A stretch of 64,000 nucleotides of DNA from positions 124,001 through 188,000 of the forward strand of contig NZ_QUDV01000003.1 in the NCBI RefSeq assembly GCF_003477705.1, read 5' to 3'. A program made the translations under genes and the position numbers. Of the stretch, positions 8,465 through 17,134 are shown one piece after another. Position 1 is the stretch's first letter. The number at the start of each line of letters is the position of its first letter. Below the pieces are notes generated by a model. It had not been told where the DNA came from. It was given only the letters and a program-made list of their open reading frames with translations, and did no database searches. Source of the stretch: Dorea sp. AF36-15AT. Its GTDB lineage: Bacteria; Bacillota; Clostridia; Lachnospirales; Lachnospiraceae.

Positions 8465-10069
8465 ATGGAACAGATTCGTGTTGAGAAGACAGCGTCCAGA
8501 GGCATCGTTGTTGAAAAAGTATATATGTATCTTGAGCCAGATCTGACTCCGGCAACCGGTACGATCGCCGATGATCAGGTTCAGGCTGAGATTGAGAAGT
8601 TCGAGGCAGCTAAGAATGCTGTTGTAGAAGAACTTGGTCAGCTTGCTGAAAAGAATGAGATCTTTGCGGCACATCTGGAAATTGCGAATGACTTCATGCT
8701 TCAGGATGGCGTTGAGAGCAAGATCAAGGACAGCAAGTCTAATGTAGAGCAGGCGATCAGCAACACAATTGATGAGTTTGCTATGATTTTTGCATCTATG
8801 GATGACGAGTACATGAAAGAAAGAGCTGCAGACGTACGTGATATTGGTAAGCGTATGATGGCAGTAGTTAAGGGCGTTAAGCTTCCGGATCTGGGAGTTT
8901 TGACTGAGCCTGTAGTCGTTATGGCGAAAGATATGTATCCGTCTGATACAGTTAAGATCAATCCGGCGCTGGTTAAAGGTATCGTCACAGAAGAAGGCGG
9001 TGTTACAAGCCACGTATCTATCATTGCCAAGAGTCTTGGAATCCCGACACTGGTAGGTGTAAAGGGTATCCTTTCTAAGGTAGACGATGGAGAGTACATC
9101 TGTATGGATGCCGGAGAGGGTATTATTGTTGTGAAACCTGACGAGGATACAGAGAAGGAATATCTGGACAAGAAAGCTGCTTATGAGCAGGAAAGAGCAC
9201 GTCTGGAAGGCCTGAGAAGTACTCCGGCAGTTACCAAGGACGGCAAGAGAATCTATCTGTGTGCTAACGTTGGTAATGTACAGGATATCAGAAATGCACT
9301 TCCGATGAATATTGATGGTGTAGGTCTGTTCCGTAGTGAGTTCCTTTACATGCAGAATACACACTTCCCGACAGAGGAAGAGCAGTTTGTGGTATACAAA
9401 GAGGCAGCAGAGCTTGCGTCTCAGGAACTGACAATCCGTACACTGGATATCGGTGGAGACAAAGAACTGTCTTATTATGAATTTGAAAAAGAGGAGAATC
9501 CATTCCTTGGATGGAGAGCAATCCGTATTTCTCTGGACATGAAGGATATGTTCAAAGAACAGCTGAGAGCTATCCTGCGCGCAAGTGCATTTGGTCATGT
9601 GAGAATCATGTTCCCAATGATCATTGCTATGGAAGAGCTTAAGAATGCTAAGGCACTTGTGAAAGAATGTATGAAAGAGCTTGACGAAAGAGGACAGGCT
9701 TACGATAAGAATATCGAGATGGGTATGATGATCGAGACACCTGCCAGTGTAATGCTTGCAGATGAATTCGCAAAAGAGGCTGATTTCTTCAGTATCGGAA
9801 CGAACGATCTGACACAGTACATTCTGGTTGTTGACCGCGGTAATAAGAAGATTGCCAAGATGTACGATTACTTCAATCCGGCTGTTGTACGTGCAATTAA
9901 GCAGGTAATTGAGGCAGGACACAAAGAAGGCATCAAAGTCGGTATGTGTGGTGAGATGGCTGGTGATCAGAAAGCAGTCGAACTCCTTCTGGATCTTGGT
10001 CTGGATGAGTTTAGTATGTCCGCTGGAAGTATCGATTACGTAAGAGAGCAGATACTTAACAGAGAGTAA
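8465..10069 (+). CDS. ptsI: PEP-protein phosphotransferase (Enzyme I of the PTS)
   Basis: This 534-residue enzyme transfers phosphate from PEP to HPr. It has an N-terminal HPr-binding and swivelling phosphohistidine domain with active His183 in GGVTSHVSI, and a C-terminal PEP-binding TIM barrel. The barrel holds GVGLFRSEFLYM, the metal site SIGTNDLTQY and the catalytic Cys in GMCGEMAGD (near 495). It is some 35 residues shorter than the Bacillus enzyme but has all key motifs. It starts three bases after ptsH with a GGGAG site in the ptsH end. Codon use looks more optimised than in flanking genes, which fits high expression. Confidence 0.97.
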   Translation: MEQIRVEKTASRGIVVEKVYMYLEPDLTPATGTIADDQVQAEIEKFEAAKNAVVEELGQLAEKNEIFAAHLEIANDFMLQDGVESKIKDSKSNVEQAISNTIDEFAMIFASMDDEYMKERAADVRDIGKRMMAVVKGVKLPDLGVLTEPVVVMAKDMYPSDTVKINPALVKGIVTEEGGVTSHVSIIAKSLGIPTLVGVKGILSKVDDGEYICMDAGEGIIVVKPDEDTEKEYLDKKAAYEQERARLEGLRSTPAVTKDGKRIYLCANVGNVQDIRNALPMNIDGVGLFRSEFLYMQNTHFPTEEEQFVVYKEAAELASQELTIRTLDIGGDKELSYYEFEKEENPFLGWRAIRISLDMKDMFKEQLRAILRASAFGHVRIMFPMIIAMEELKNAKALVKECMKELDERGQAYDKNIEMGMMIETPASVMLADEFAKEADFFSIGTNDLTQYILVVDRGNKKIAKMYDYFNPAVVRAIKQVIEAGHKEGIKVGMCGEMAGDQKAVELLLDLGLDEFSMSAGSIDYVREQILNRE

Positions 10070-10095
10070 GAAAGAGTAAGTTTAAAAGGATTATG

Positions 10096-10134
10096 GAAAG
10101 CCTTCAGGTACGGTTGAGCCTGAGGGCTTTCTTG
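10096..10134 (+). terminator. intrinsic terminator of ptsHI
   Basis: GAAAGCCTTCAGG (10096-10108) pairs with CCTGAGGGCTTTC (10119-10131) with one G-U wobble, around a 10-nt loop. The following U-tract is short. Confidence 0.7.
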
Positions 10135-10210
10135 CATCACCAGGATTATTCAAGGCTTACGAGATGTGTTGACAATATTGTATAAATGACTTTTTTGCGT
10201 AAATATATAG

Positions 10211-10239
10211 TTTCCATTCCCTGAAAAAGGTAGTATAAT
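10211..10239 (+). promoter_or_regulatory. promoter of gdpP-rplI-dnaB
   Basis: TTTCCA (10211-10216), a 17-bp spacer and TATAAT (10234-10239) would start RNA near 10246, ahead of the SD GGAGGAG at about 10297. A TTGACA at 10169-10174 lacks a well-spaced -10. Confidence 0.6.
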
Positions 10240-10309
10240 GTACGCATAGTGGAGTCACATGCCCAGAAAGGGCGCGCGTATGCGATTGTGTGCCGATGGA
10301 GGAGTCATC

Positions 10310-12364
10310 ATGAAGGACAAACGGGACATACAGCTGAAAGGACAGTTGAAGTTATATATGCAGTGGCCGGCAATCATGTCGGTACTTCTTCTGGCAATGA
10401 ATGTATGGATCTATAAGATTGATCACAGAGCGGGATTTATCATGCTGATCTTTGTTCTGATTTATATGTTGATCGTAGGAGCATTGTATTTTTTTAACCG
10501 GGCGGTGATCCTTCGAGATCTGGTAGAGTTCTCGGCACAGTATGGTGTTGTACAGAATACGTTGCTGAAGGAATTGTCAGTACCATATGCGCTGCTGATG
10601 GAAGATGGCAGGATCCTGTGGGTGAATGATGAGTTTAATGCGATCTTTGAGGGAGAAGGTAAAGTGTCTGGAAGCCTTGCAAAGTATATTCCAGAGATCA
10701 ACCGCAGTCTGTTTCCAAAAAAAGAAGACCAGAAAGTACAGCGCGAGGTGCGCTATGAGGACAGAGAATATCTTGCAGAGCTAAGAAAGATATCTGTAAA
10801 AGGATTTAGCGATTCTGAGCAGTTGATGGAGATGCCGAAAGAGCAGGAGTACTTTATTGCAGTGCATATGCAGGATGTAACGGAACGTAATGAATATATC
10901 CGTGCCAATGAAGAACAGAGACTGGTTGCCGGTATGCTTTATATTGACAATTATGACGAAGTGATCGAGAGTGTGGAAGAGGTTCGTCAGAGTCTGTTGC
11001 TGGCACTGATCGATCGAAAGATTAACCAGTATTTCATGAAGGTTAATGGTATTGTCAAAAAGGTCGAGACAGATAAGTATTTTGTTGTAGTGAAGAAGAA
11101 AGATTTCAAGAAACTGGAAGAAGATCGTTTCTCATTGCTGGAAGATGTGAAGTCGGTCAGTGTGGGCAACAAGATTCCGGCTACACTCAGTATGGGTCTG
11201 GGACTCAGCAGCGACTCTTATTCACAGAGTTATAACTACGCCCGTGTGGCTATCGATCAGGCACTTGCCAGAGGTGGCGATCAGGCAGTTATCAAGGATT
11301 GTAACGGTATTACCTATTATGGTGGCAAGCGGGAAATGAGCTATAAGAACACGCGTGTTAAGGCGCGTGTTAAGGCGGAAGCTCTTCGTGAGTATATGAT
11401 GACCAGTGGAAATGTTCTGGTTATGGGACATACGATGACAGATGTAGATTCGCTGGGAGCAGCGATTGGTATTTATCGTGCAGCAGAGGCAATCGGTAAG
11501 AAAGCACATATCGTATTGAATAAGCCGACGAATTCAATTCGTTCCGTGTATGAAGACTATATTAACAACCCGGATTATCCGGAAGATATGTTTATCAGTT
11601 CATCGGAAGCAAAGGATCTGATGAATAATAATTCGATGGTCATCGTCGTAGATACGAATCGTCCGCAGATGACGGAGTGCCCGGAACTGCTGCAGATGAC
11701 GAAGACCATTGTAGTGCTGGATCATCACAGACAGAGCAGTGATAATATTGATAATGCCATGCTGTCATATATTGAGCCATATGCATCATCTGCATGTGAG
11801 ATGGTATCTGAGATCCTGCAGTATATCGATGAGGATGTAAAGATCCCGCCGCTGGAAGCAAGTAGTATGTATGCGGGTATGATGATCGATACGAATAATT
11901 TCACGAACCGTACCGGTGTACGAACCTTTGAGGCGGCAGCATTTTTGAGAAGATGTGGGGCAGATATTCCATATGTCCGTAAGATATTCCGGGATGATAT
12001 GGATTCTTATCGGGCTAAGGCATCGATTATCAGTAATGCAGAAGTATATCGTCAGCAGTTTGCAATCGCCAGGGGTCAGAATCTGCGGGTGGACAGCCCG
12101 ACGATTATTGGGGCACAGGCGGCTAATGAACTGCTGGATATTGAAGGTATCCGCGCTTCATTTGTATTGACGGTATACCAGGGACGTATCTATGTGAGTG
12201 CACGTTCCATTGATGAAGTAAATGTACAGATCATTATGGAACGTCTGGGCGGTGGAGGTCACATGAATGCCTCCGGTACACAGTTTGACCACACGAATAT
12301 GGAAGAGGCGGTGAACTGTGTGAAAGCGCAGATTGACAGAATGATCGAGGAAGGAGATATATAA
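10310..12364 (+). CDS. gdpP: cyclic-di-AMP phosphodiesterase GdpP
   Basis: This 684-residue membrane protein hydrolyses c-di-AMP and so tunes potassium, turgor and wall homeostasis. It has two N-terminal membrane helices (about 19-35 and 41-62), a PAS-like domain (about 85-140), a degenerate GGDEF domain (about 170-300) and a DHH-DHHA1 phosphodiesterase. The catalytic motifs are GHTMTDVDSLG near 373, VVDTNRP, LDHHRQ near 469, and the C-terminal GGGGHMNASG near 647-656. ATG 10310 is chosen for its GGAGGAG site; the frame is open to 10259. The gdpP-rplI-dnaB order is a conserved Firmicutes arrangement. rplI follows after a single base. Confidence 0.95.
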   Translation: MKDKRDIQLKGQLKLYMQWPAIMSVLLLAMNVWIYKIDHRAGFIMLIFVLIYMLIVGALYFFNRAVILRDLVEFSAQYGVVQNTLLKELSVPYALLMEDGRILWVNDEFNAIFEGEGKVSGSLAKYIPEINRSLFPKKEDQKVQREVRYEDREYLAELRKISVKGFSDSEQLMEMPKEQEYFIAVHMQDVTERNEYIRANEEQRLVAGMLYIDNYDEVIESVEEVRQSLLLALIDRKINQYFMKVNGIVKKVETDKYFVVVKKKDFKKLEEDRFSLLEDVKSVSVGNKIPATLSMGLGLSSDSYSQSYNYARVAIDQALARGGDQAVIKDCNGITYYGGKREMSYKNTRVKARVKAEALREYMMTSGNVLVMGHTMTDVDSLGAAIGIYRAAEAIGKKAHIVLNKPTNSIRSVYEDYINNPDYPEDMFISSSEAKDLMNNNSMVIVVDTNRPQMTECPELLQMTKTIVVLDHHRQSSDNIDNAMLSYIEPYASSACEMVSEILQYIDEDVKIPPLEASSMYAGMMIDTNNFTNRTGVRTFEAAAFLRRCGADIPYVRKIFRDDMDSYRAKASIISNAEVYRQQFAIARGQNLRVDSPTIIGAQAANELLDIEGIRASFVLTVYQGRIYVSARSIDEVNVQIIMERLGGGGHMNASGTQFDHTNMEEAVNCVKAQIDRMIEEGDI

Positions 12365-12365
12365 A

Positions 12366-12812
12366 ATGAAAGTAATCTTATTAGAGGATGTAAAGTCTCT
12401 TGGCAAAAAGGGAGATGTAGTAAATGTAAATGATGGATATGCGAGGAATTTTCTTCTGAAAACGAAGAAAGGCATTGAAGCTAATGGCAAGAATATGAAT
12501 GATCTGAAGCTTCAGAAGGCTAATGCAGATAAAGTGGCACAGGAGAATCTGGAAGCAGCAAAAGAACTGGGAGAACAGATTGCTAAAGGCAAGATTGAAG
12601 TGTCTATTAAGACCGGTGAGGGCGGTAAGGTATTTGGTTCCGTGTCTTCCAAAGAGATTGCGCAGGCGGCTGAGGAGCAGCTCGGTCTGAAGATCGATAA
12701 GAAGAAGATTCAGTTAAAAGAACAGATCAAGAGCCTTGGCGTACACAATGTACCGATTAAGCTTCATCCAAAGGTAACTACAGAACTGAAAGTACACGTT
12801 GTAGAAGAGTAG
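12366..12812 (+). CDS. rplI: 50S ribosomal protein L9
   Basis: This 148-residue protein binds domain V of 23S rRNA. The N-terminal rRNA-binding domain begins MKVILLEDVKSLGKKGD and contains NDGYARNFL. A long charged connecting helix (about 42-80) leads to a C-terminal domain with KEQIKSLG and the VPIKLHP end. Length and all motifs are normal. It lies in the gdpP-rplI-dnaB operon. Confidence 0.98.
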   Translation: MKVILLEDVKSLGKKGDVVNVNDGYARNFLLKTKKGIEANGKNMNDLKLQKANADKVAQENLEAAKELGEQIAKGKIEVSIKTGEGGKVFGSVSSKEIAQAAEEQLGLKIDKKKIQLKEQIKSLGVHNVPIKLHPKVTTELKVHVVEE

Positions 12813-12822
12813 GGAGGTTGCC

Positions 12823-14166
12823 ATGGAGGAAGCGCTGATTAAGCGGGTGCTGCCTCACAGTATTGAGGCAGAGCAGTCAGTAGTCGGAGCCATGCTGATG
12901 GACAAAGAGGCTATTCTGACAGCGTCAGAGATCATTACAGGGCAGGATTTTTATCAAACTTCATATGGTGTGATCTTTGAATCCATGGTAGAACTTTTTA
13001 ATGAAGGCAAGCCGGCAGATCTGATCACACTTCAGGAACGCCTGAAAGAAAAGGATGTACCGGAAGAGATATCCAGTCTGGAATTTGTCCGCGAGCTGGT
13101 GGCAGCTGTGCCGACTTCTGCCAATGTAAGATACTATGCGCAGATCGTATATGAGAAATCGGTCCTGCGTAAGCTGATCAAGTTAAATGAAGAGATAGCT
13201 AATACTTGTTATGTGTCTTCTCAGCCGATGGAAGAGATTTTGGAAATGACTGAGAAAAAGGTGTTTGAACTGTTGCAGAATCGTAATGCAGGCGATTTTG
13301 TCCCGATTAAGGACGTTGTACTTAATGCATTAGAGAAGATTGAAAAAGCATCTAAAAATAAAGGAACAGTAACGGGTATTCCAACAGGTTTCCTGGATCT
13401 GGATTACAAATTATCCGGATTGCAGCCGTCAGACCTGATTCTTGTGGCGGCGCGTCCATCTATGGGTAAGACTGCGTTCGTTCTGAATATCGCCCAGCAT
13501 GTGGCATTCAAGAGCGATAGATATGTAGCTGTATTCAGTCTTGAGATGTCAAAGGAACAGTTGGTGAACCGTCTGTTTTCATTGGAATCACAGGTGGATT
13601 CTCAGAGTCTCAGAACGGGTAATCTGAAAGATGCCGATTGGGAGAAATTGATCGAGAGTGCCGGAATCATCGGTAAGTCGCATCTGATCATCGATGACAC
13701 ACCAAGTATTTCAGTTACAGAACTTCGTTCCAAATGTCGTAAGTTCAAGCTGGAGCACGGCCTTGACCTGATCATTATCGACTACTTGCAGTTGATGAGT
13801 GGCAGTATTGGCGGTAGAAGTGATTCCAGACAGCAGGAGATCTCGGATATTTCTCGTTCACTGAAAGCAGTGGCGAGAGAGTTGAATGTGCCGGTCATTG
13901 CATTGTCGCAGTTGAGCCGGGCAGTGGAGCAGAGACCGGATCACCGGCCGATGCTTTCTGACCTTAGAGAGTCAGGAGCCATCGAGCAGGATGCCGATGT
14001 GGTAATGTTTATTTATCGTGATGATTATTATAATAAGGATACAGAGACACCGAATCAGGCGGAGATCATCATCGCTAAACAGAGAAATGGTCCGATTGGT
14101 ACAGTGAATCTGGCATGGCTGCCGGATTACACAAAATTTGCCAATCTTACCTGGGAAAAGAATTAA
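12823..14166 (+). CDS. dnaB: replicative DNA helicase DnaB (DnaC in Bacillus naming)
   Basis: This 447-residue hexameric helicase unwinds DNA at the replication fork. It has an N-terminal DnaG-interacting helical domain (PHSIEAEQSVVGAML) and a C-terminal RecA-like ATPase. Walker A is ARPSMGKTAF near 207-217, Walker B is LDLIIIDYLQLM, and the sensor region includes LSQLSR and LRESGAIEQDAD. No intein is present. The SD GGGAGGT lies six bases before ATG 12823. Downstream is an unusually long perfect hairpin. Confidence 0.97.
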   Translation: MEEALIKRVLPHSIEAEQSVVGAMLMDKEAILTASEIITGQDFYQTSYGVIFESMVELFNEGKPADLITLQERLKEKDVPEEISSLEFVRELVAAVPTSANVRYYAQIVYEKSVLRKLIKLNEEIANTCYVSSQPMEEILEMTEKKVFELLQNRNAGDFVPIKDVVLNALEKIEKASKNKGTVTGIPTGFLDLDYKLSGLQPSDLILVAARPSMGKTAFVLNIAQHVAFKSDRYVAVFSLEMSKEQLVNRLFSLESQVDSQSLRTGNLKDADWEKLIESAGIIGKSHLIIDDTPSISVTELRSKCRKFKLEHGLDLIIIDYLQLMSGSIGGRSDSRQQEISDISRSLKAVARELNVPVIALSQLSRAVEQRPDHRPMLSDLRESGAIEQDADVVMFIYRDDYYNKDTETPNQAEIIIAKQRNGPIGTVNLAWLPDYTKFANLTWEKN

Positions 14167-14179
14167 CAGATATGTTTTC

Positions 14180-14240
14180 GGGCCATGATTAATCAAACAG
14201 ATTTTATTAGTAATCAAAACTGTTTGATTAATCATGGCCC
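14180..14240. repeat. 21-bp perfect inverted repeat after dnaB
   Basis: Arms 14180-14200 and 14220-14240 are exact reverse complements over 21 bases, starting GGGCCATGATTAATC, around a 19-nt AT-rich loop. There is no U-tract on either side. It could still terminate between the convergent dnaB and the minus-strand gene at 14276-14641, or be a small mobile repeat. Confidence 0.85.
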
Positions 14241-14275
14241 CGTTTGCGTACTGTATCGAGTAAAAGAATGATGAT

Positions 14276-14641
14276 CTATATTGATGTACCGGGAAGCAGA
14301 AGCCTGCGAAGTCTTGTTACAGCACTGCTGTGAGCAGCATTTTTGCGGTAATTCTGCTGCTGGCGGATCAATTGGTCAAGCTTACGGAATTCTTCTTCCT
14401 GCTGGCGTTCTTTGGCATCCAGAAGAAAAGACATTTCTTTGGTAATCATAGACACCAGCATTTCATTATTGTTTTCCAGCATACGCTTGATGCGGAGTTG
14501 TTCTCGGGTGCGCTTCATATCCGGAATCAGAGCTTTCAGCTCTTCAAACGGCACACCCTGGTCATATAGTTCTTTGATGCAGTTATAAAGCTTTGCATCT
14601 TCTTTCGTTGCGCTGCTTAATGTATTTAATACGTTGCCCAT
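14276..14641 (-). CDS. hypothetical helical protein
   Basis: I do not recognise this 121-residue protein. It is highly charged and almost all helix-forming, with no membrane segment or signal peptide. The central part (TREQLRIKRMLENNNEMLV) and the Lys/Gln/Glu-rich stretch near 75-100 suggest coiled coils. ATG 14641 has a strong GGGGGA SD; an upstream in-frame start is possible but lacks one. The gene is convergent with dnaB across the 21-bp hairpin. Its C-terminus (VTRLRRLLLPG) is basic and might contact nucleic acid, which is only a guess. Confidence 0.65.
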   Translation of the reverse strand: MGNVLNTLSSATKEDAKLYNCIKELYDQGVPFEELKALIPDMKRTREQLRIKRMLENNNEMLVSMITKEMSFLLDAKERQQEEEFRKLDQLIRQQQNYRKNAAHSSAVTRLRRLLLPGTSI

Positions 14642-14761
14642 ATAATCCCCCCTTAGTTCATGTAGACAGAGTATAACATGTCCAAACGGAAGCATTTGTC
14701 AAAGAGAGTCGGGAAGATAATAGATTTGGCTGACAGGAAGTGACAATGGAAGGTTTGCGGC

Positions 14762-14796
14762 AAAAAAGAACAGCCTGTCCAATTGCGAACAGGCTG
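14762..14796 (-). terminator. intrinsic terminator of the small ferredoxin gene
   Basis: Read on the minus strand, CAGCCTGT (14796-14789) pairs with ACAGGCTG (14778-14771), and a T-rich tract follows at 14770-14762. This is a classical terminator. Confidence 0.85.
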
Positions 14797-14823
14797 CTTT
14801 TACTCTTTATTATTCTTGCGAAA

Positions 14824-14994
14824 TTACTCAGCAGAGATAGCTGACATTGGGCATGTATCTGCACAAGCACCACAGTCAAGACATGCATCTGGGTTGATTT
14901 CGAAATGAGAATCTCCTTCGCTGATAGCTTCTGCAGGACACTGAGCTGCACAAGCACCACAAGAAACACATTCGTCACTAATTACGTATGCCAT
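14824..14994 (-). CDS. 2[4Fe-4S] ferredoxin (clostridial type)
   Basis: This 56-residue electron carrier has two C-x2-C-x2-C-x3-CP clusters: CVSCGACAAQCP (9-20) and CLDCGACADTCP (38-49). Length and symmetry match clostridial ferredoxins, which couple pyruvate:ferredoxin oxidoreductase, hydrogenase and Rnf in anaerobes. Start MAYVISDECV follows an AAGGAGGTA SD (about 15002-15009). It has its own strong promoter and its own terminator, so it is a monocistronic, probably highly expressed gene. Confidence 0.96.
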   Translation of the reverse strand: MAYVISDECVSCGACAAQCPAEAISEGDSHFEINPDACLDCGACADTCPMSAISAE

Positions 14995-15056
14995 GATAAG
15001 TACCTCCTTATATAATATGTGATAATCATTATGGCTGAATACCTCAGCTTTAGTTA

Positions 15057-15085
15057 ATCATAATACAAATGAGGGAAATATACAA
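15057..15085 (-). promoter_or_regulatory. promoter of the ferredoxin gene
   Basis: On the minus strand, TTGTAT (15085-15080), a 17-bp spacer and TATGAT (15062-15057) give a leader of about 55 nucleotides ending in the AAGGAGG SD. Confidence 0.75.
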
Positions 15086-15154
15086 GCTAAATCCTGCTTA
15101 AAAACAGATACAAAGTCAATGTTAATAAATTTTTTAAGAAATTTTTCAAGACTT

Positions 15155-15183
15155 TTTCACAGTTTTGGTGTATAACATATTAT
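15155..15183 (+). promoter_or_regulatory. probable promoter of the substrate-binding lipoprotein
   Basis: TTTCAC (15155-15160), a 17-bp spacer and TATTAT (15178-15183) precede the gene at 15267. The region 15120-15155 is rich in A and T tracts and could act as an UP element. Confidence 0.45.
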
Positions 15184-15266
15184 GTGATGTCAGAGGATAC
15201 ACGTAATAAGGAGTTACCTATACGACATCGGCAGATTAAGAAGAAACAGTTATTGGGAGAGATAGC

Positions 15267-16493
15267 ATGAAAAAGAGATGGAGAGTAGCGGCGCTTGGTA
15301 TATGCATGGCAATGCTTACATGTGCATGCAGTACGCAGACAGAGAAAGCGGATACATCTTCGACCCAGCAGAATGGAGAGAAGAAAGAGACTGCTGAAGA
15401 GAAGGCTGAAAAGGCAAAGCAGGCGAAACTGGATCTGATCGATCCGACAGCATATGGTAATGTGGATGGATTAGAGCTGGAAAAAGGTACATATTTGTCG
15501 ATCATTGGTAAAGGCAGTTCTGAGACCTATTGGAAAACGATCAAAGCAGGTGCCGAGGACGCAGTTGCTGATCTGAATAAAGAACTTGGGTATGAAGGTT
15601 CGGATAAGATCAAGGTAGTATACAGTGGACCTGGTAAGTCAGACGATGTGGATGAGCAGGTCAGTATTCTGGATGAAGAGTTGGACAGATATCCGGCGGC
15701 ACTGGCAATCGCAATAGTAGATTCCAAGTCCTGTGAAGTGCAGTTTGATCTGGCGACTATGAACGGAATCCCGCTGATAACATTTGACTCTGTGGGTAAT
15801 TATCAGGGAATCATGGCCAGTGTAATGACGGATAATGCGAAAGCATCCACAGAAGTAGCGACACATATGGTGGAGAGCCTTGGAGATGCCGGACAGGTTG
15901 TTGTGATCGCTCATGACAGCAAGTCCCTGACTTCGCAGGAAAGAGTAAATAATTTTATTGCAGAGATTCAGAATAATCATCCGAATATGTCGGTGGCAGG
16001 TCCATATTACATGGATCAGATCGATGATATAAAGAAGACGATCGCAGAACAGCAGCTTGATATTGTGCCAGTGGAAGGTCAGGAATTAGATGAGGAACAG
16101 CAGACGGCACTCGATGATGCAATCGCACAGATTACGGATGAAGACATTTATAATTATATTCTGGAGATGAATCCGGATGTGAAAGGTATCTTTGCAACCA
16201 ATGGAGACACTACCATGCAGGCTTTGACAGCATGTGAAGGAAAAGACATGAAGGATGTTGTAATCATGGGATATGATGCGGATCAGGAAGAGATCGATGC
16301 GATGAAAGATGGCAGAATCGCAGGGATGATCGTTCAGAATCCATATGGTATGGGGTATGCAACGGTTGTGGCAGAAGCAAGATGTGTTCTGAATATGGGA
16401 AATGAAGCGAATGTTAACACGGGGTATACCTGGGTAACGCCGGATAATATAGAAGATAGGACAGTACAAGATATTCTGTATGCAGAGAAATAG
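15267..16493 (+). CDS. periplasmic-binding-protein-like lipoprotein (sugar-binding type), orphan
   Basis: This 408-residue exported protein starts with a signal peptide (MKKRWRVAALGICMAMLTCAC), with Cys near position 21 the likely lipidation site. A charged linker rich in Lys and Glu (about 25-55) leads to a type I periplasmic-binding fold like RbsB. Motifs include YLSIIGKGSSETYWKTIKAG, an ITFDSV strand, FATNGDTTMQAL and VIMGYDADQEEIDAMKDGR. Such proteins bind sugars or autoinducer-like ligands for ABC importers or sensor kinases. No permease or ATPase gene lies nearby. It may serve a distant transporter or feed a sensor such as the two-component system 600 bp downstream; this is inference. 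Confidence 0.8.
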   Translation: MKKRWRVAALGICMAMLTCACSTQTEKADTSSTQQNGEKKETAEEKAEKAKQAKLDLIDPTAYGNVDGLELEKGTYLSIIGKGSSETYWKTIKAGAEDAVADLNKELGYEGSDKIKVVYSGPGKSDDVDEQVSILDEELDRYPAALAIAIVDSKSCEVQFDLATMNGIPLITFDSVGNYQGIMASVMTDNAKASTEVATHMVESLGDAGQVVVIAHDSKSLTSQERVNNFIAEIQNNHPNMSVAGPYYMDQIDDIKKTIAEQQLDIVPVEGQELDEEQQTALDDAIAQITDEDIYNYILEMNPDVKGIFATNGDTTMQALTACEGKDMKDVVIMGYDADQEEIDAMKDGRIAGMIVQNPYGMGYATVVAEARCVLNMGNEANVNTGYTWVTPDNIEDRTVQDILYAEK

Positions 16494-16533
16494 CCGGATA
16501 TAACCGGTCAGAATGAAGATAGAGCGTGATATG

Positions 16534-16565
16534 AAAAAGGTGCGGCATTTGCCCGCACCTTTTTT
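16534..16565 (+). terminator. intrinsic terminator after the substrate-binding lipoprotein
   Basis: AGGTGCGG (16538-16545) pairs with CCGCACCT (16553-16560), followed by a run of T. Upstream A residues allow use from the minus strand too. Confidence 0.9.
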
Positions 16566-16605
16566 GCTACACATGTGAAATAAACTAAAATGAGCTAATA
16601 TAATA

Positions 16606-17034
16606 CTAAATAGGAAGTTCCAGATAGATATCTTTTCCTTCTTTGATAGAGATGACTACTTTTCCACCTTTGATGGTAGTAACCATTCCCTGAACGCTTC
16701 CACTTACGGAAGGAGTATCTGCTTCAGCAGGAGCAGACTCTTCAGCCGGTGCTTCTTCAGTAGCTTCTTCTACTGCGCCGGCTTCTTTGTAGCCTTTTAC
16801 ATTATCAGGAGTCAGAGCACTAAGAGAATCACTTGTCTTAGTCAGAGTTGCTCCGAGTACCTGTCCGATTGTAAGTACTCCATCAAGGTTCAGAAGACCT
16901 GAATCAACCAGTTCATCAAAAATAGCCGGATCTTCGAGGTTGGCTGGCTCGATTGTAATACCAGCCTCTGCACGGCAACATAATACGGCAGGATCCTTTG
17001 CATGAGCCTGCGCGGTTTCAGCTGTAATAGACAT
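16606..17034 (-). CDS. hypothetical protein with Cys-Cys motif and acidic Ala/Glu/Pro linker
   Basis: I do not recognise this 142-residue cytoplasmic protein. An N-terminal globular part (1-85) contains AVLCCRAEAGI near 16-26 and helical segments. A low-complexity Ala/Glu/Pro linker follows (about 88-108), then a small C-terminal beta-rich segment (GMVTTIKGGKVVISIKEGK), reminiscent of lipoyl or OB-like folds. ATG 17034 is chosen because AAGGAGGT precedes it by eight bases. The adjacent cysteines could bind metal or be redox-active. It has its own promoter overlapped by an inverted repeat, so it is separately regulated. Function unknown. Confidence 0.65.
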   Translation of the reverse strand: MSITAETAQAHAKDPAVLCCRAEAGITIEPANLEDPAIFDELVDSGLLNLDGVLTIGQVLGATLTKTSDSLSALTPDNVKGYKEAGAVEEATEEAPAEESAPAEADTPSVSGSVQGMVTTIKGGKVVISIKEGKDIYLELPI

Positions 17035-17053
17035 ATTACATACCTCCTTATTC

Positions 17054-17094
17054 ATACTATTATTAGTATAGTTCTTAGGAGGGATAAAAGCCAA
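17054..17094 (-). promoter_or_regulatory. promoter with overlapping inverted repeat
   Basis: On the minus strand, TTGGCT (17094-17089), an 18-bp spacer and TATACT (17070-17065) form a promoter. ATACTA-TTAT-TAGTAT (17054-17069) is a perfect 6-bp-arm inverted repeat overlapping the -10, so a bound protein would block initiation. Confidence 0.5.
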
Positions 17095-17134
17095 TTGATT
17101 TTTATCATACTAAAAGCTTAATTATTGATAATTT

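Noticed and set aside
8261..9922. A 553-residue open frame on the strand opposite ptsHI
   Set aside because: It is the antisense shadow of highly codon-biased ptsH and ptsI, with no SD and no recognisable domains.
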